NCBI GenBank assembly: GCA_008012115.1
Contig: SSEB01000003.1
Span: 372,001 to 436,000 of the forward strand
Reading direction: 5' to 3'
Length of the DNA stretch: 64,000 bases
Source: Nevskiaceae bacterium
Lineage (GTDB): Bacteria; Pseudomonadota; Gammaproteobacteria; Nevskiales; Nevskiaceae
A program made the position numbers and the translations under genes. This document shows, in pieces, positions 51,360-58,631 of this stretch (position 1 is the stretch's first letter; every line of letters begins with the position of its first letter). The notes below the pieces were generated by a model. The model searched no databases. It was not told the DNA's origin and was given only the letters and a program-made list of their open reading frames with translations.

Positions 51360-53018
51360 TTAGTTCTGACCGGCGGCATGGCTGCCGGCGCGGCGGCCGG
51401 ACCACAGGCAGTCGGCCAGTGACAGGCCGCTGACATAGCGGTTGGAGGCGATGCCGATGGCGGTGCGGCCGGCGGCGTAGAGGCCGGCGATGGCCTGGCC
51501 CTGCGTGTTCAGCACCGCGCCGTTGCCCTCGTCCACGCGCAGGCCGCCGAGCGTGATCGCCGGGCAGGCCATGTGCGAGCCGATGTCCAGCGCATAAAAC
51601 TTCGGTGTGTCCAGCGGCGCGCGCATCGCGTCGGACTTGCGAAGCGGGTCTTCGCGCTTTTCGGCGATGGCGGCGTTGTAGTCGGCGACGGTGCGGCCCA
51701 GGCCGGCACCGTCGATGCCGAGCTTGGCGCCCAGCGCCTCGGGCGTGCGCGCGCGCTTGGCGAACAGCATCATCAGCAGCGCCGGCACGCTCTGGAAGAA
51801 CCAGAGTCCGCCGAAGATCGCCTCGCGTATCGCGTTCCAGCGCAGCTTCCTGTCCAGCACCAGCCAGGCCTTGCCGTCGTGGAACTCGCACATCTCCACG
51901 CCCAGCTTGGCGCCGTAGACCTGCTCGTTGCAGAAGCGTTCGCCCTTCTGGTTGACGGCGATGCCCTTGGGCCAGTCCACCGGCGGATTGATGAAGCGCC
52001 AGGCGGAGACATGGTCAAGCTTGTCGGCGTGGCCGCCGACCGACTGACCGAGACGGATGCCGCTGCCGTCGCAGCCGGCGGTGCCCAGGCTCATGGTTCT
52101 CGTGTACTTGGGCGCGTGGCGCGCCACCATCTCGCGGTTGAAGATGAAACCGCCGGTGGACAGGATCACGCCGCGCGCGGCGCGCACCTGCAGCGGGATC
52201 GCGTGCGCCAGCTCGAGATCGCGCGCCTCGGCGCGCAGTCGCGTGGCCCATTTCGGAAACACGTTGAAGACCTTCTCGGCCTTCAGGATCAGCTTGTCGT
52301 GGCGTCGCGCGGCGTCGGAGCCCGGCGGCAGCTGCCACAGTTCGGCGCCGATGACGGCGCCGGTTTTCGCATCCGTGATCAGGCGGCGGGCCGAGGTCTG
52401 CGTCAGCACCTGCGCGCCCTGACGCGTGGTCTCGGCGCGCAGGAACTCGAACATGGTCTTGCCCGACAGCCAGGTGCCGCGGGTGCGATGGCCGCGCGGC
52501 GCGGGGCGGGCCTGCTCGGCGTACTCGGCAACGGACTCGTTGCCGGAGTAGTAGAGGTAGATGCCGTCCTTGGGGTACGAGGTTTTCGGCGGCGGCGCCG
52601 TCGAGGTGAAGTCGGCGCCGATCGATTCCAGCCACTCGATGAGGCCGCGGCTGTCCTCGCAGAACTGGCGCAGGGTCGGCTCGCTGACGGCGTCGCCGGT
52701 TTCCAGCCGCAGGTACTTGAACATCTCTTCCGGCGTGTCGTCGTAGCCGTGCGCCTTCTGCTGCTGGGTGCCGCCGCCGGCATAGACGATGCCGCCGCTC
52801 TTGGCGCTGGCGCCGCCGCCGTCGAAGCGGTCGGCAACGATCACGCGGGCGCCGGCCTTGCGTGCGGCGATGGCGGCGGACGCGCCGGCGGCGCCAAAGC
52901 CGATCACCAGCACATCGCACTCCAGGGCCCAGCGCACCGTCGCCGGATCGACCGCCAGGGGCGCGTCGATGGGCAGGGTGCCGTCACGGAGAGTGGCAGT
53001 GCCGGTCGTGCTGGACAT
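51360..53018 (-). CDS. FAD-binding dehydrogenase, 3-ketosteroid dehydrogenase superfamily
   Basis: 552 residues. The dinucleotide motif lies unusually late, near residue 36 (DVLVIGFGAAGASAAIAARK), after an N-terminal extension. RFDGGGASAKSGGIVYAGGG follows. The C-terminal flavin site is PAITLGGLRVDEGNGAVLNT with GRTAIGIASNRYVSGLSL. This last motif differs from the kstD-like gene at 20.2 kb (YPGEIGTKGG) and resembles the Rv0785-like branch, so it probably acts on another position or another steroid. First gene of the minus-strand unit that includes an SDR, kshB and fadD3, divergent from hsaC. Confidence 0.83.
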   Translation of the reverse strand: MSSTTGTATLRDGTLPIDAPLAVDPATVRWALECDVLVIGFGAAGASAAIAARKAGARVIVADRFDGGGASAKSGGIVYAGGGTQQQKAHGYDDTPEEMFKYLRLETGDAVSEPTLRQFCEDSRGLIEWLESIGADFTSTAPPPKTSYPKDGIYLYYSGNESVAEYAEQARPAPRGHRTRGTWLSGKTMFEFLRAETTRQGAQVLTQTSARRLITDAKTGAVIGAELWQLPPGSDAARRHDKLILKAEKVFNVFPKWATRLRAEARDLELAHAIPLQVRAARGVILSTGGFIFNREMVARHAPKYTRTMSLGTAGCDGSGIRLGQSVGGHADKLDHVSAWRFINPPVDWPKGIAVNQKGERFCNEQVYGAKLGVEMCEFHDGKAWLVLDRKLRWNAIREAIFGGLWFFQSVPALLMMLFAKRARTPEALGAKLGIDGAGLGRTVADYNAAIAEKREDPLRKSDAMRAPLDTPKFYALDIGSHMACPAITLGGLRVDEGNGAVLNTQGQAIAGLYAAGRTAIGIASNRYVSGLSLADCLWSGRRAGSHAAGQN

Positions 53019-53140
53019 GGAGGCCTCGGGCAGGGGCGCGGGCGCGAGGGCGCGGCGCGGAAACTGGGAGCCTGAATTATTGGGAAACGTCCCGCTGAAT
53101 CTTCGTCCGTTGGGGTGAGACTTTGGCGCTACTCCTCTGT

Positions 53141-53232
53141 CTTATTGATCCGGCCATCGGCGCTCTGGGGTGGGGCTGTGCAACACGCATTCTGGACGGA
53201 CTCTTGAGGGGCTTAATGGCCGGATCAATAAG
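53141..53232. repeat. Inverted-repeat element A of a tandem pair
   Basis: 92 bp bounded by perfect 17-bp arms: CTTATTGATCCGGCCAT (53141-53157) and its complement (53216-53232). The half-site TTATTGnnnCGGC is shared with element B. It lies in the 408-bp divergent region between the flavoprotein gene and hsaC. The 58-bp interior shows no further symmetry. Confidence 0.85.
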
Positions 53233-53249
53233 GAAGAATCATGCTCGGT

Positions 53250-53341
53250 GTTATTGGAGCGGCTAGAGCGTTCCTGACATGGGGGAGACACGCTGGCTGC
53301 AGGGCCATCGATGACAGCATAGCGGGTGCCGCTCCAATAAC
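53250..53341. repeat. Inverted-repeat element B of a tandem pair
   Basis: Also 92 bp, bounded by perfect 14-bp arms GTTATTGGAGCGGC (53250-53263) and complement (53328-53341). It is offset from element A by exactly 109 bp, with 17 bp between them. Interior sequence is unrelated to A, so the arms, not the body, are conserved. It ends 85 bp before the hsaC ATG. Confidence 0.85.
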
Positions 53342-53426
53342 TCATCCAAGCGGATGAAGCTGATCGAGCCATCGGCAACTGATAATTTCGGGACGATCTC
53401 ACCCCTTTCCCGTTCCGAGCCCCCTC

Positions 53427-54317
53427 ATGGTCAAAATCCAGTCGCTGGCCTACCTCGTGGTGCAGTCCACCGACGTGTCGAAATGGCAGCAGTACGCCGA
53501 GCAGATGCTGGGCGCGATGGCAGTGCCGGCACCGGGCGGCGGACTGTTTGTGAAGCTGGATGAGCGCGACTACCGCATGGCTATCGTGCCGGGTGCGGAA
53601 GACCGCTACCTCGCCTCCGGCTGGGAGGCGGCGAGCGAGTCCGCGTTCAAGGCCGCGGTGGCAGCACTGGAGAAGGCCGGCGTGGCGGTGACGCCGGGCA
53701 CCGCCGAACTCAAGCAGGCGCGCGGCTTTCAGGAACTGGTGAGCTTCGCCGATCCTTCCGGCAACCAGCACGAGCTGGTCTGGGGCTACAAGGGTGGCAA
53801 CAAGCCCTTCGTCTCGCCGATCGGCGTCAGCGGCTTCAAGACCGGCATCTTCGGCCTGGGCCACACGGTGCTGCCGGCGCTGAATTTCGACGCGACCCTG
53901 GCGTTCTTCAAGGACGTGCTCGGCTTCGGCCTGTCCGACGTGTTCAAGTTCCAGCCGGGCCCGGATGCGCCGGTGATCCGTATCTACTTCCTGCACGGCG
54001 CCAGCGGCCGCCATCACAGCCTGGCCCTGGCCGAGATGCCGAGCCCGTCCGGCTGTGTGCATGCCATGGTCGAGGTCAACTCGATGACCGAGGTGGGCCT
54101 GGCCCACGACCGCCGCGAGAAGCAGGGCATCAAGCTGATGGCGACGCTGGGCCAGCACGAGAACGACAAGATGACCTCGTTCTACATGATGACGCCGTCC
54201 AACTTCGCGCTGGAGTACGGCTGGGGCGGCATGATCGTCGACCCCGCCACCTACCGCACCACGGAGACCCAGCAGGTCAGCATCTGGGGCCACGATTTCT
54301 CGGTGGGCTTCCGCTGA
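53427..54317 (+). CDS. hsaC: Iron-dependent extradiol dioxygenase, HsaC-type
   Basis: Meta-cleaves the catechol 3,4-DHSA formed from the steroid A ring. The 296-residue type I extradiol fold has two VOC modules. The three iron ligands are visible in the second: His in GLGHTVLPAL, His in GCVHAMVEV and Glu in FALEYGWGGM, with the catalytic His/Tyr region SFYMMTPSN between. Length and spacing match HsaC/TesB/BphC. It follows the divergent region with the paired inverted repeats and precedes ipdA, with repeat copy 6 between. Substrate inferred from context. Confidence 0.9.
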   Translation: MVKIQSLAYLVVQSTDVSKWQQYAEQMLGAMAVPAPGGGLFVKLDERDYRMAIVPGAEDRYLASGWEAASESAFKAAVAALEKAGVAVTPGTAELKQARGFQELVSFADPSGNQHELVWGYKGGNKPFVSPIGVSGFKTGIFGLGHTVLPALNFDATLAFFKDVLGFGLSDVFKFQPGPDAPVIRIYFLHGASGRHHSLALAEMPSPSGCVHAMVEVNSMTEVGLAHDRREKQGIKLMATLGQHENDKMTSFYMMTPSNFALEYGWGGMIVDPATYRTTETQQVSIWGHDFSVGFR

Positions 54318-54343
54318 GGGGCGCGCGGGGCGCACTTGGGCGC

Positions 54344-54453
54344 CACCCGCTCTCGGCATTCGCCCCAGGAAAGTGGTTATAAAATATTTATCAAATTTAA
54401 AAACATAAAATAAAATGTCACAATATCAGCAGGCCCAGGGCGGAGAGCGGGTG
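54344..54453 (+). repeat. Concentric palindromic intergenic element, copy 6 of 6
   Basis: 110 bp. Here the ends extend to a perfect 14-bp inverted repeat: CGCCACCCGCTCTC on the left and GAGAGCGGGTGGCG on the right. Core 54376-54421 (GTTATAAAAT to AATGTCAC), same centre. The left spacer has GCCCCAGGAAAG. It starts 27 bp after hsaC and its right end contains the GTG (54451) that I take as the start codon of ipdA; an alternative ATG (54415) lies inside the AT core. Confidence 0.87.
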
Positions 54454-55341
54454 GCGTCGAAACCCTTCGACAAGACCCGCTCCGCGCGCGACGCCATCGC
54501 GCAACTGCGCGACGGCATGACGCTGGGCATCGGCGGCTGGGGTCCGCGCCGCAAACCCATGAGCCTCGTGCGCGAGATCCTGCGTTCGCCGCTGAAAGAC
54601 CTCACCGTGGTGTCCTACGGCGGTCCCGATGTCGGCATGCTCTGCGCCGCCGGCAAGGTGAAGAAGCTGATCTTCGCCTTCGTGACCATGGATGCGATCC
54701 CGCTGGAGCCGTACTACCGCAAGGCGCGCGAGAGCGGCGCCATCGAGATCGAGGAATACGACGAGGGCATGTTCGAGTGGGGCCTGCGCGCCGCCGGCAT
54801 GCGCATGTCCTTCCTGCCGACGCGCTGCGGCCTGGCCACCGATGTGCTGGCGAAGAACCCGCGGCTCAAGACCATCGCCTCGCCCTACGCCGATGGCGAG
54901 GTCTACGTGGCGATGCCGGCGCTGAACCTCGACGCGGCACTGATCCACGTCAACGAGTCGGATCGCCTCGGCAACACCCTGGTGCGCGGCCACGATGTGT
55001 TCTTCGACCACCTGTTCGCGCGCGCCTCGGCGCACACCATCGTCAGCACCGAAGTGCTGCACGACCGGCTGGCGGTGGATGCCGACACCGCCAGGCAGAA
55101 TCCCTTCGAGCGCTACCTGGTGCAGTCCGTGGTGCACGCGCCCGGTGGCGCGCACCCGACCTATCTCGGCCCGAACTATGGCTGGGACATGGAGCATCTG
55201 AAGAAGTACAACGCCTCCGCCAGCGAAGAAAATGGCTGGCAGAAGTACGTCGAGGAATTCATCAGTGGCGGTGAAGAGGCCTACCTCGCCAAGGTCGGCG
55301 GTGCCGAACGTATTTCCAAGCTCAAGCTGCCGGTGTTCTAA
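54451..55341 (+). CDS. ipdA: Steroid ring-C hydrolase, CoA-transferase-fold alpha subunit (IpdA)
   Basis: With IpdB it hydrolytically opens the C ring of COCHEA-CoA in the HIP branch of steroid degradation. About 296 residues from GTG 54451, close to the 292 of M. tuberculosis IpdA. GGAG sits 5 bp upstream of that GTG. The ATG at 54415 would add 12 residues (SQYQQAQGGERV) encoded by the repeat. The fold of class I CoA-transferases is seen in DGMTLGIGGWGPRRKPMSLV, VVSYGGPDVGMLCAAGKV and LIHVNESDRLGNTLVRG. Two bases separate it from ipdB. Confidence 0.9.
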   Translation: MASKPFDKTRSARDAIAQLRDGMTLGIGGWGPRRKPMSLVREILRSPLKDLTVVSYGGPDVGMLCAAGKVKKLIFAFVTMDAIPLEPYYRKARESGAIEIEEYDEGMFEWGLRAAGMRMSFLPTRCGLATDVLAKNPRLKTIASPYADGEVYVAMPALNLDAALIHVNESDRLGNTLVRGHDVFFDHLFARASAHTIVSTEVLHDRLAVDADTARQNPFERYLVQSVVHAPGGAHPTYLGPNYGWDMEHLKKYNASASEENGWQKYVEEFISGGEEAYLAKVGGAERISKLKLPVF

Positions 55342-55343
55342 CC

Positions 55344-56138
55344 ATGTCCAACGACGCAACGCTTGCAGAGCTGATGATCGTCGCCGCCAGCGAAACCTGG
55401 CGCGGCAACGGCGAAGTGCTCGCCTCCGGCATCACCACCATCCCGCGTTTAGGCGCTTCGCTGGCGAAGATGACCCATTCGCCCGAACTGCTGATGACCG
55501 ACAGCGAAAGCTACCTGGTCAGCGAGCCGGTGCCGCTGGGCGCGCGCGGCGACACTGTGCCGAAGTACGAAGGCTACATGGGCTTCGAGCGCGTTTTCGA
55601 ATGCGTCTGGGGCGGCAAGCGTCACGCCATGATCGGCCCGACGCAGATCGACCGCTGGGCGCAGACCAATCTCTCGGTGGTCGGCGACTACGCCAAGCCC
55701 AAGTCCGCGGTGCTGGGCGTGCGCGGCCTGCCGGGCAACAGCATCAACCACATCAACTCGTTCTTCGTGCCGGCGCACAACACCCGCGTGTTCGTCGCCG
55801 GTGAAGTCGACATGGTCTCGGGCGTCGGCTACAAGCCGGAACGCTGGGCACCGGGCATGAAGCGCGACTATGCCGACATCCGCATCGTCGTCACCAATCT
55901 CTGCGTGATGGATTTCGGCGGGCCGGATCATGCGGCGCGCGTGGTAACGCTGCATCCGGGCGTGAGCTTCGAACAGGTGCAGGCCGCCACCGGGTTCCCG
56001 CTGTTGAAGATCGATCGCCTTGGCGAGACGCCGCTGCCGACCGCCGAGCAGCTCGCCATCATCCGCAAGCTCGATCCGCACAACCTGCGCGGGGCCGTGC
56101 TCAAGGACAATCCTCCCGCGGTGAAGCCGGCCGCATGA
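55344..56138 (+). CDS. ipdB: Steroid ring-C hydrolase, CoA-transferase-fold beta subunit (IpdB)
   Basis: 264-residue partner of IpdA. ELMIVAASETWRGNGEVLASGITTIPRLGA opens the beta-subunit fold; KYEGYMGFERVFECVWGGKRHAMIGPTQID and GLPGNSINHINSFFVPAHNTRVF are typical of the IpdB/ScdL branch rather than succinyl- or acetoacetyl-CoA transferases. The C-terminus FPLLKIDRLGETPLPTAEQLAIIRKLDP is a helix seen in the family. The stop overlaps the start of the DUF35 gene (ATGA at 56135-56138). Confidence 0.91.
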   Translation: MSNDATLAELMIVAASETWRGNGEVLASGITTIPRLGASLAKMTHSPELLMTDSESYLVSEPVPLGARGDTVPKYEGYMGFERVFECVWGGKRHAMIGPTQIDRWAQTNLSVVGDYAKPKSAVLGVRGLPGNSINHINSFFVPAHNTRVFVAGEVDMVSGVGYKPERWAPGMKRDYADIRIVVTNLCVMDFGGPDHAARVVTLHPGVSFEQVQAATGFPLLKIDRLGETPLPTAEQLAIIRKLDPHNLRGAVLKDNPPAVKPAA

Positions 56139-56557
56139 ACGCCCCCGTGCTGGAAGGCTGGTTCACGCTGGATGCGGACAAACCGCATCTGCTGGGCACG
56201 CGCTGCACGGCCTGCGGCACCTATTACTTCCCGAAGCTGAAAACCTTCTGCCGCAATCCCGACTGCGCCAGCGAGACCTTCGAGGACGTGCCGCTGTCGC
56301 GCAGCGGCAAACTGTGGTCGTTCACCAACGCCGCCTACCAGCCGCCCGAGCCCTACGCGCAGGTGGACAAGGACGCGTTCCAGCCCTTCGCCATCGCCGC
56401 GGTCGAACTGGAAAAGGAAAAAATGATTGTGCTGGGGCAGGTCGTCGCCGGCATCGGGGTCGAATCGCTGAAAGCCGGCATGGCGATGGAACTGAAGCTG
56501 GAGCCGCTGGCGGACGGCAAACTGACCTGGAAGTGGAAGCCGGTGGTGTCCCGATGA
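56135..56557 (+). CDS. DUF35 (zinc ribbon/OB-fold) protein, thiolase partner
   Basis: 140 residues. N-terminal zinc ribbon with four Cys (LGTRCTACGTYYFPKLKTFC and NPDCAS) and a C-terminal OB-fold (GKLWSFTNAAYQPPEPYAQV, IVLGQVVAGI). DUF35 proteins bind thiolase-fold partners; in steroid degraders the DUF35 part of ChsH2 complexes with the aldolase Ltp2. Here it overlaps ipdB upstream and the Ltp-like thiolase downstream, which makes a DUF35-Ltp complex the obvious reading. Confidence 0.88.
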   Translation: MNAPVLEGWFTLDADKPHLLGTRCTACGTYYFPKLKTFCRNPDCASETFEDVPLSRSGKLWSFTNAAYQPPEPYAQVDKDAFQPFAIAAVELEKEKMIVLGQVVAGIGVESLKAGMAMELKLEPLADGKLTWKWKPVVSR

Positions 56558-57741
56558 GCACGAACAAGGACATCGCCATTCTCGGCGTCGGCATGCATCC
56601 CTGGGGCAAGTGGGGCAAGAACTTCGTCGAGTACGGCGTGGTCGCCGCGCGCGCGGCACTGAAGGATGCCGGCGTGAACTGGCGTGATATCCAGTTCGTC
56701 TCCGGCGCCGCCACCATCCGCAACGGCTATCCCGGCCAGGTCGCGGGCGCGACCTTTGCGCAGGCGCTGGGCTGGCAGGGCGCGCAGGTGAACACCAGCT
56801 ATGCTGCCTGCGCGTCGGGCTCGCAGGCGCTGGCTGCCGCGCGTTCCAAGATTCTTTCCGGCGAATGCGAGGTTGCGCTGGTGATCGGCGCCGACACCAC
56901 GCCCAAGGGTTTTCTCAAGCCGCAGCCCGGCGACCGTCCCGATGATCCGGACTGGGTGCGCTTCCGCATCGGCATCACCAACCCGACCTATTTCGCGCTG
57001 TACGCGCGTCGCCGCATCGAGCTGTACGGCGACACGCTGGGCGATTTCGCCGCAGTCAAGATCAAGAACGCGAAACACGGCCTGTCCAACGTCAACGCGC
57101 GCTACCGCAAGGCGTTCACCGCTGCCGAGGTCGCAGCCTCGCCGATGGTGGCCGATCCGCTGCGACTGATGGACATCTGCGCCACCTCCGACGGCGCTGC
57201 CGCCATCATCGTGTCGAGCCGCGAGTACGCGAAGAGGATCGGCAGGGCGAAAGCGCCACGCATCGCCGCGATCTCGACGGTGACGCCGACCTTCGCCTCG
57301 GCGCTGGTCGAGATGCCGGATATCGCCACCGACTCCGCCGTGGCGGCGCCGGCGCAGTCGTTCCGCGCCGCTTTGCCGAAGAAGGCGTATGAAGAAGCCG
57401 GCATCGGTCCGAAGGATGTCAGCGTCGCCGAGGTCTACGATCTCTCGACCGCGCTGGAGCTGGACTGGATCGAAGACCTGCAGCTCTGTGCGCGCGGCGA
57501 GGCGGCGGGGCTGCTGCGCGAGGGCGCGACCGCGGTCGGCGGCCGCATCCCGGTGAATCCCTCCGGTGGCCTGGCCTGCTTCGGCGAGGCGGTGCCGGCG
57601 CAGGCGCTGGCGCAGGTCTGCGAGCTGACCTGGCAGCTGCGCGGCGAAGCCGGCGAGCGCCAGGTGGCCAACGCCAAGGTCGGCATCACCGCCAACCAGG
57701 GCCTGTTCGGGCACGGCTCGTCCGTGATCCTGAAGGCATAG
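56554..57741 (+). CDS. Ltp-type thiolase-fold protein, candidate retro-aldolase
   Basis: 395 residues, SCP2-thiolase family. The nucleophile-position Cys is in YAACASGSQALAAARSKI. The usual catalytic HDxF is YDLS here (SVAEVYDLSTALELDW), that is, Tyr in place of His. Loss of this His with Tyr substitution is the hallmark of Ltp2-type aldolases, in contrast to true thiolases. C-terminus: NPSGGLACFGEAVPAQALAQ and NQGLFGHGSSVIL. Its start overlaps the DUF35 stop. It probably cleaves a beta-hydroxyacyl-CoA made from a steroid side chain or ring remnant; the exact substrate is open. Confidence 0.85.
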   Translation: MSTNKDIAILGVGMHPWGKWGKNFVEYGVVAARAALKDAGVNWRDIQFVSGAATIRNGYPGQVAGATFAQALGWQGAQVNTSYAACASGSQALAAARSKILSGECEVALVIGADTTPKGFLKPQPGDRPDDPDWVRFRIGITNPTYFALYARRRIELYGDTLGDFAAVKIKNAKHGLSNVNARYRKAFTAAEVAASPMVADPLRLMDICATSDGAAAIIVSSREYAKRIGRAKAPRIAAISTVTPTFASALVEMPDIATDSAVAAPAQSFRAALPKKAYEEAGIGPKDVSVAEVYDLSTALELDWIEDLQLCARGEAAGLLREGATAVGGRIPVNPSGGLACFGEAVPAQALAQVCELTWQLRGEAGERQVANAKVGITANQGLFGHGSSVILKA

Positions 57742-57749
57742 GGTCCGCG

Positions 57750-58631
57750 ATGAACGCGCCTGCGAACGAGATTCCCGCGACCGGCGACGTGGTCCTCTAC
57801 GAGGTCCGCGATGGCGTTGCGCTGATCACGATGAACCGTCCGCGCTATCACAACGCGCAGAACTCGAAGATGACCTACGCGCTGGATGCCTCGTTCCGCC
57901 GCGCGGTCGACGACGACGCAGTCAAGGTGATCGTGCTGCGCGGCGCCGGCAAGAATTTTTCCGCCGGCCACGACATCGGTACGCCGGAGCGCGACGCACA
58001 CGAGACTTTCGAGCGCGAGCACCTGTGGTACGACCATGTCGGCAAGCCCGGCGGCGAGGCGCAGTTCGTGCGCGAGCAGGAGGTTTACCTGGGCATGTGC
58101 CGCCGCTGGCGCGATATTCCCAAGCCCACCATCGCGATGGTGCAGGGCGCCTGCATCGCCGGTGGCCTGATGCTGGCCTGGGTTTGCGACCTGATCGTCG
58201 CCAGCGACGATGCCTACTTCCAGGATCCGGTGCTGAAGATGGGTATTCCGGGCGTCGAATACTTCGCGCATGCGTTCGAACTGCATCCGCGCATCGCCAA
58301 GGAGTTCCTGTTCCTCGGCGAGAAGATGAAGGCCAACCGTGCGTATCAGATGGGCATGGTCAACCGCGTGACGACGCGGGAGGACCTGGAATCCACGACG
58401 CTCGCCATCGCCCGCAAGCTCGGTGAACAACCGCGCATGGCGCTGGCGCTGGCCAAGCAGGCGATCAACCATGTCGAGGACCTGCGCGGCAAGCGCACCG
58501 CGATGGACGCCGCGTTCGGCTGGCATCATTTCGCGCATGCCCACAACTCGCTGCTCACCGGCAACAACCTTGGCGGCCTCGACGCCAAGGCAATGGCCGC
58601 CGCCAACAAGAAAAACGACACTGACGCATGA
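57750..58631 (+). CDS. Enoyl-CoA hydratase/isomerase family protein
   Basis: 293-residue crotonase-fold protein. DGVALITMNRPRYHNAQNSKM starts the domain; the oxyanion region is GKNFSAGHDIGTPERD, and VQGACIAGGLMLAWVCDLIVASDDAYFQDP carries the second Gly motif. One usual catalytic Glu position is occupied by a different residue (VLKMGIPGVEYFAHA), so hydratase activity is uncertain. Longer than EchA20 because of an inserted loop (residues 80-110, HETFEREHLWYDHVGKPGG). It lies 8 bp after the Ltp gene and overlaps the IpdC start. Confidence 0.86.
   Translation: MNAPANEIPATGDVVLYEVRDGVALITMNRPRYHNAQNSKMTYALDASFRRAVDDDAVKVIVLRGAGKNFSAGHDIGTPERDAHETFEREHLWYDHVGKPGGEAQFVREQEVYLGMCRRWRDIPKPTIAMVQGACIAGGLMLAWVCDLIVASDDAYFQDPVLKMGIPGVEYFAHAFELHPRIAKEFLFLGEKMKANRAYQMGMVNRVTTREDLESTTLAIARKLGEQPRMALALAKQAINHVEDLRGKRTAMDAAFGWHHFAHAHNSLLTGNNLGGLDAKAMAAANKKNDTDA

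Noticed and set aside
6855..54453. Reading the dispersed element as integron attC sites because of GTT...AAC ends of the core
   Set aside because: The flanking genes are not cassette-like, no integrase is present, spacing is tens of kilobases, and the outer CACCCGCT arms are not part of attC architecture.
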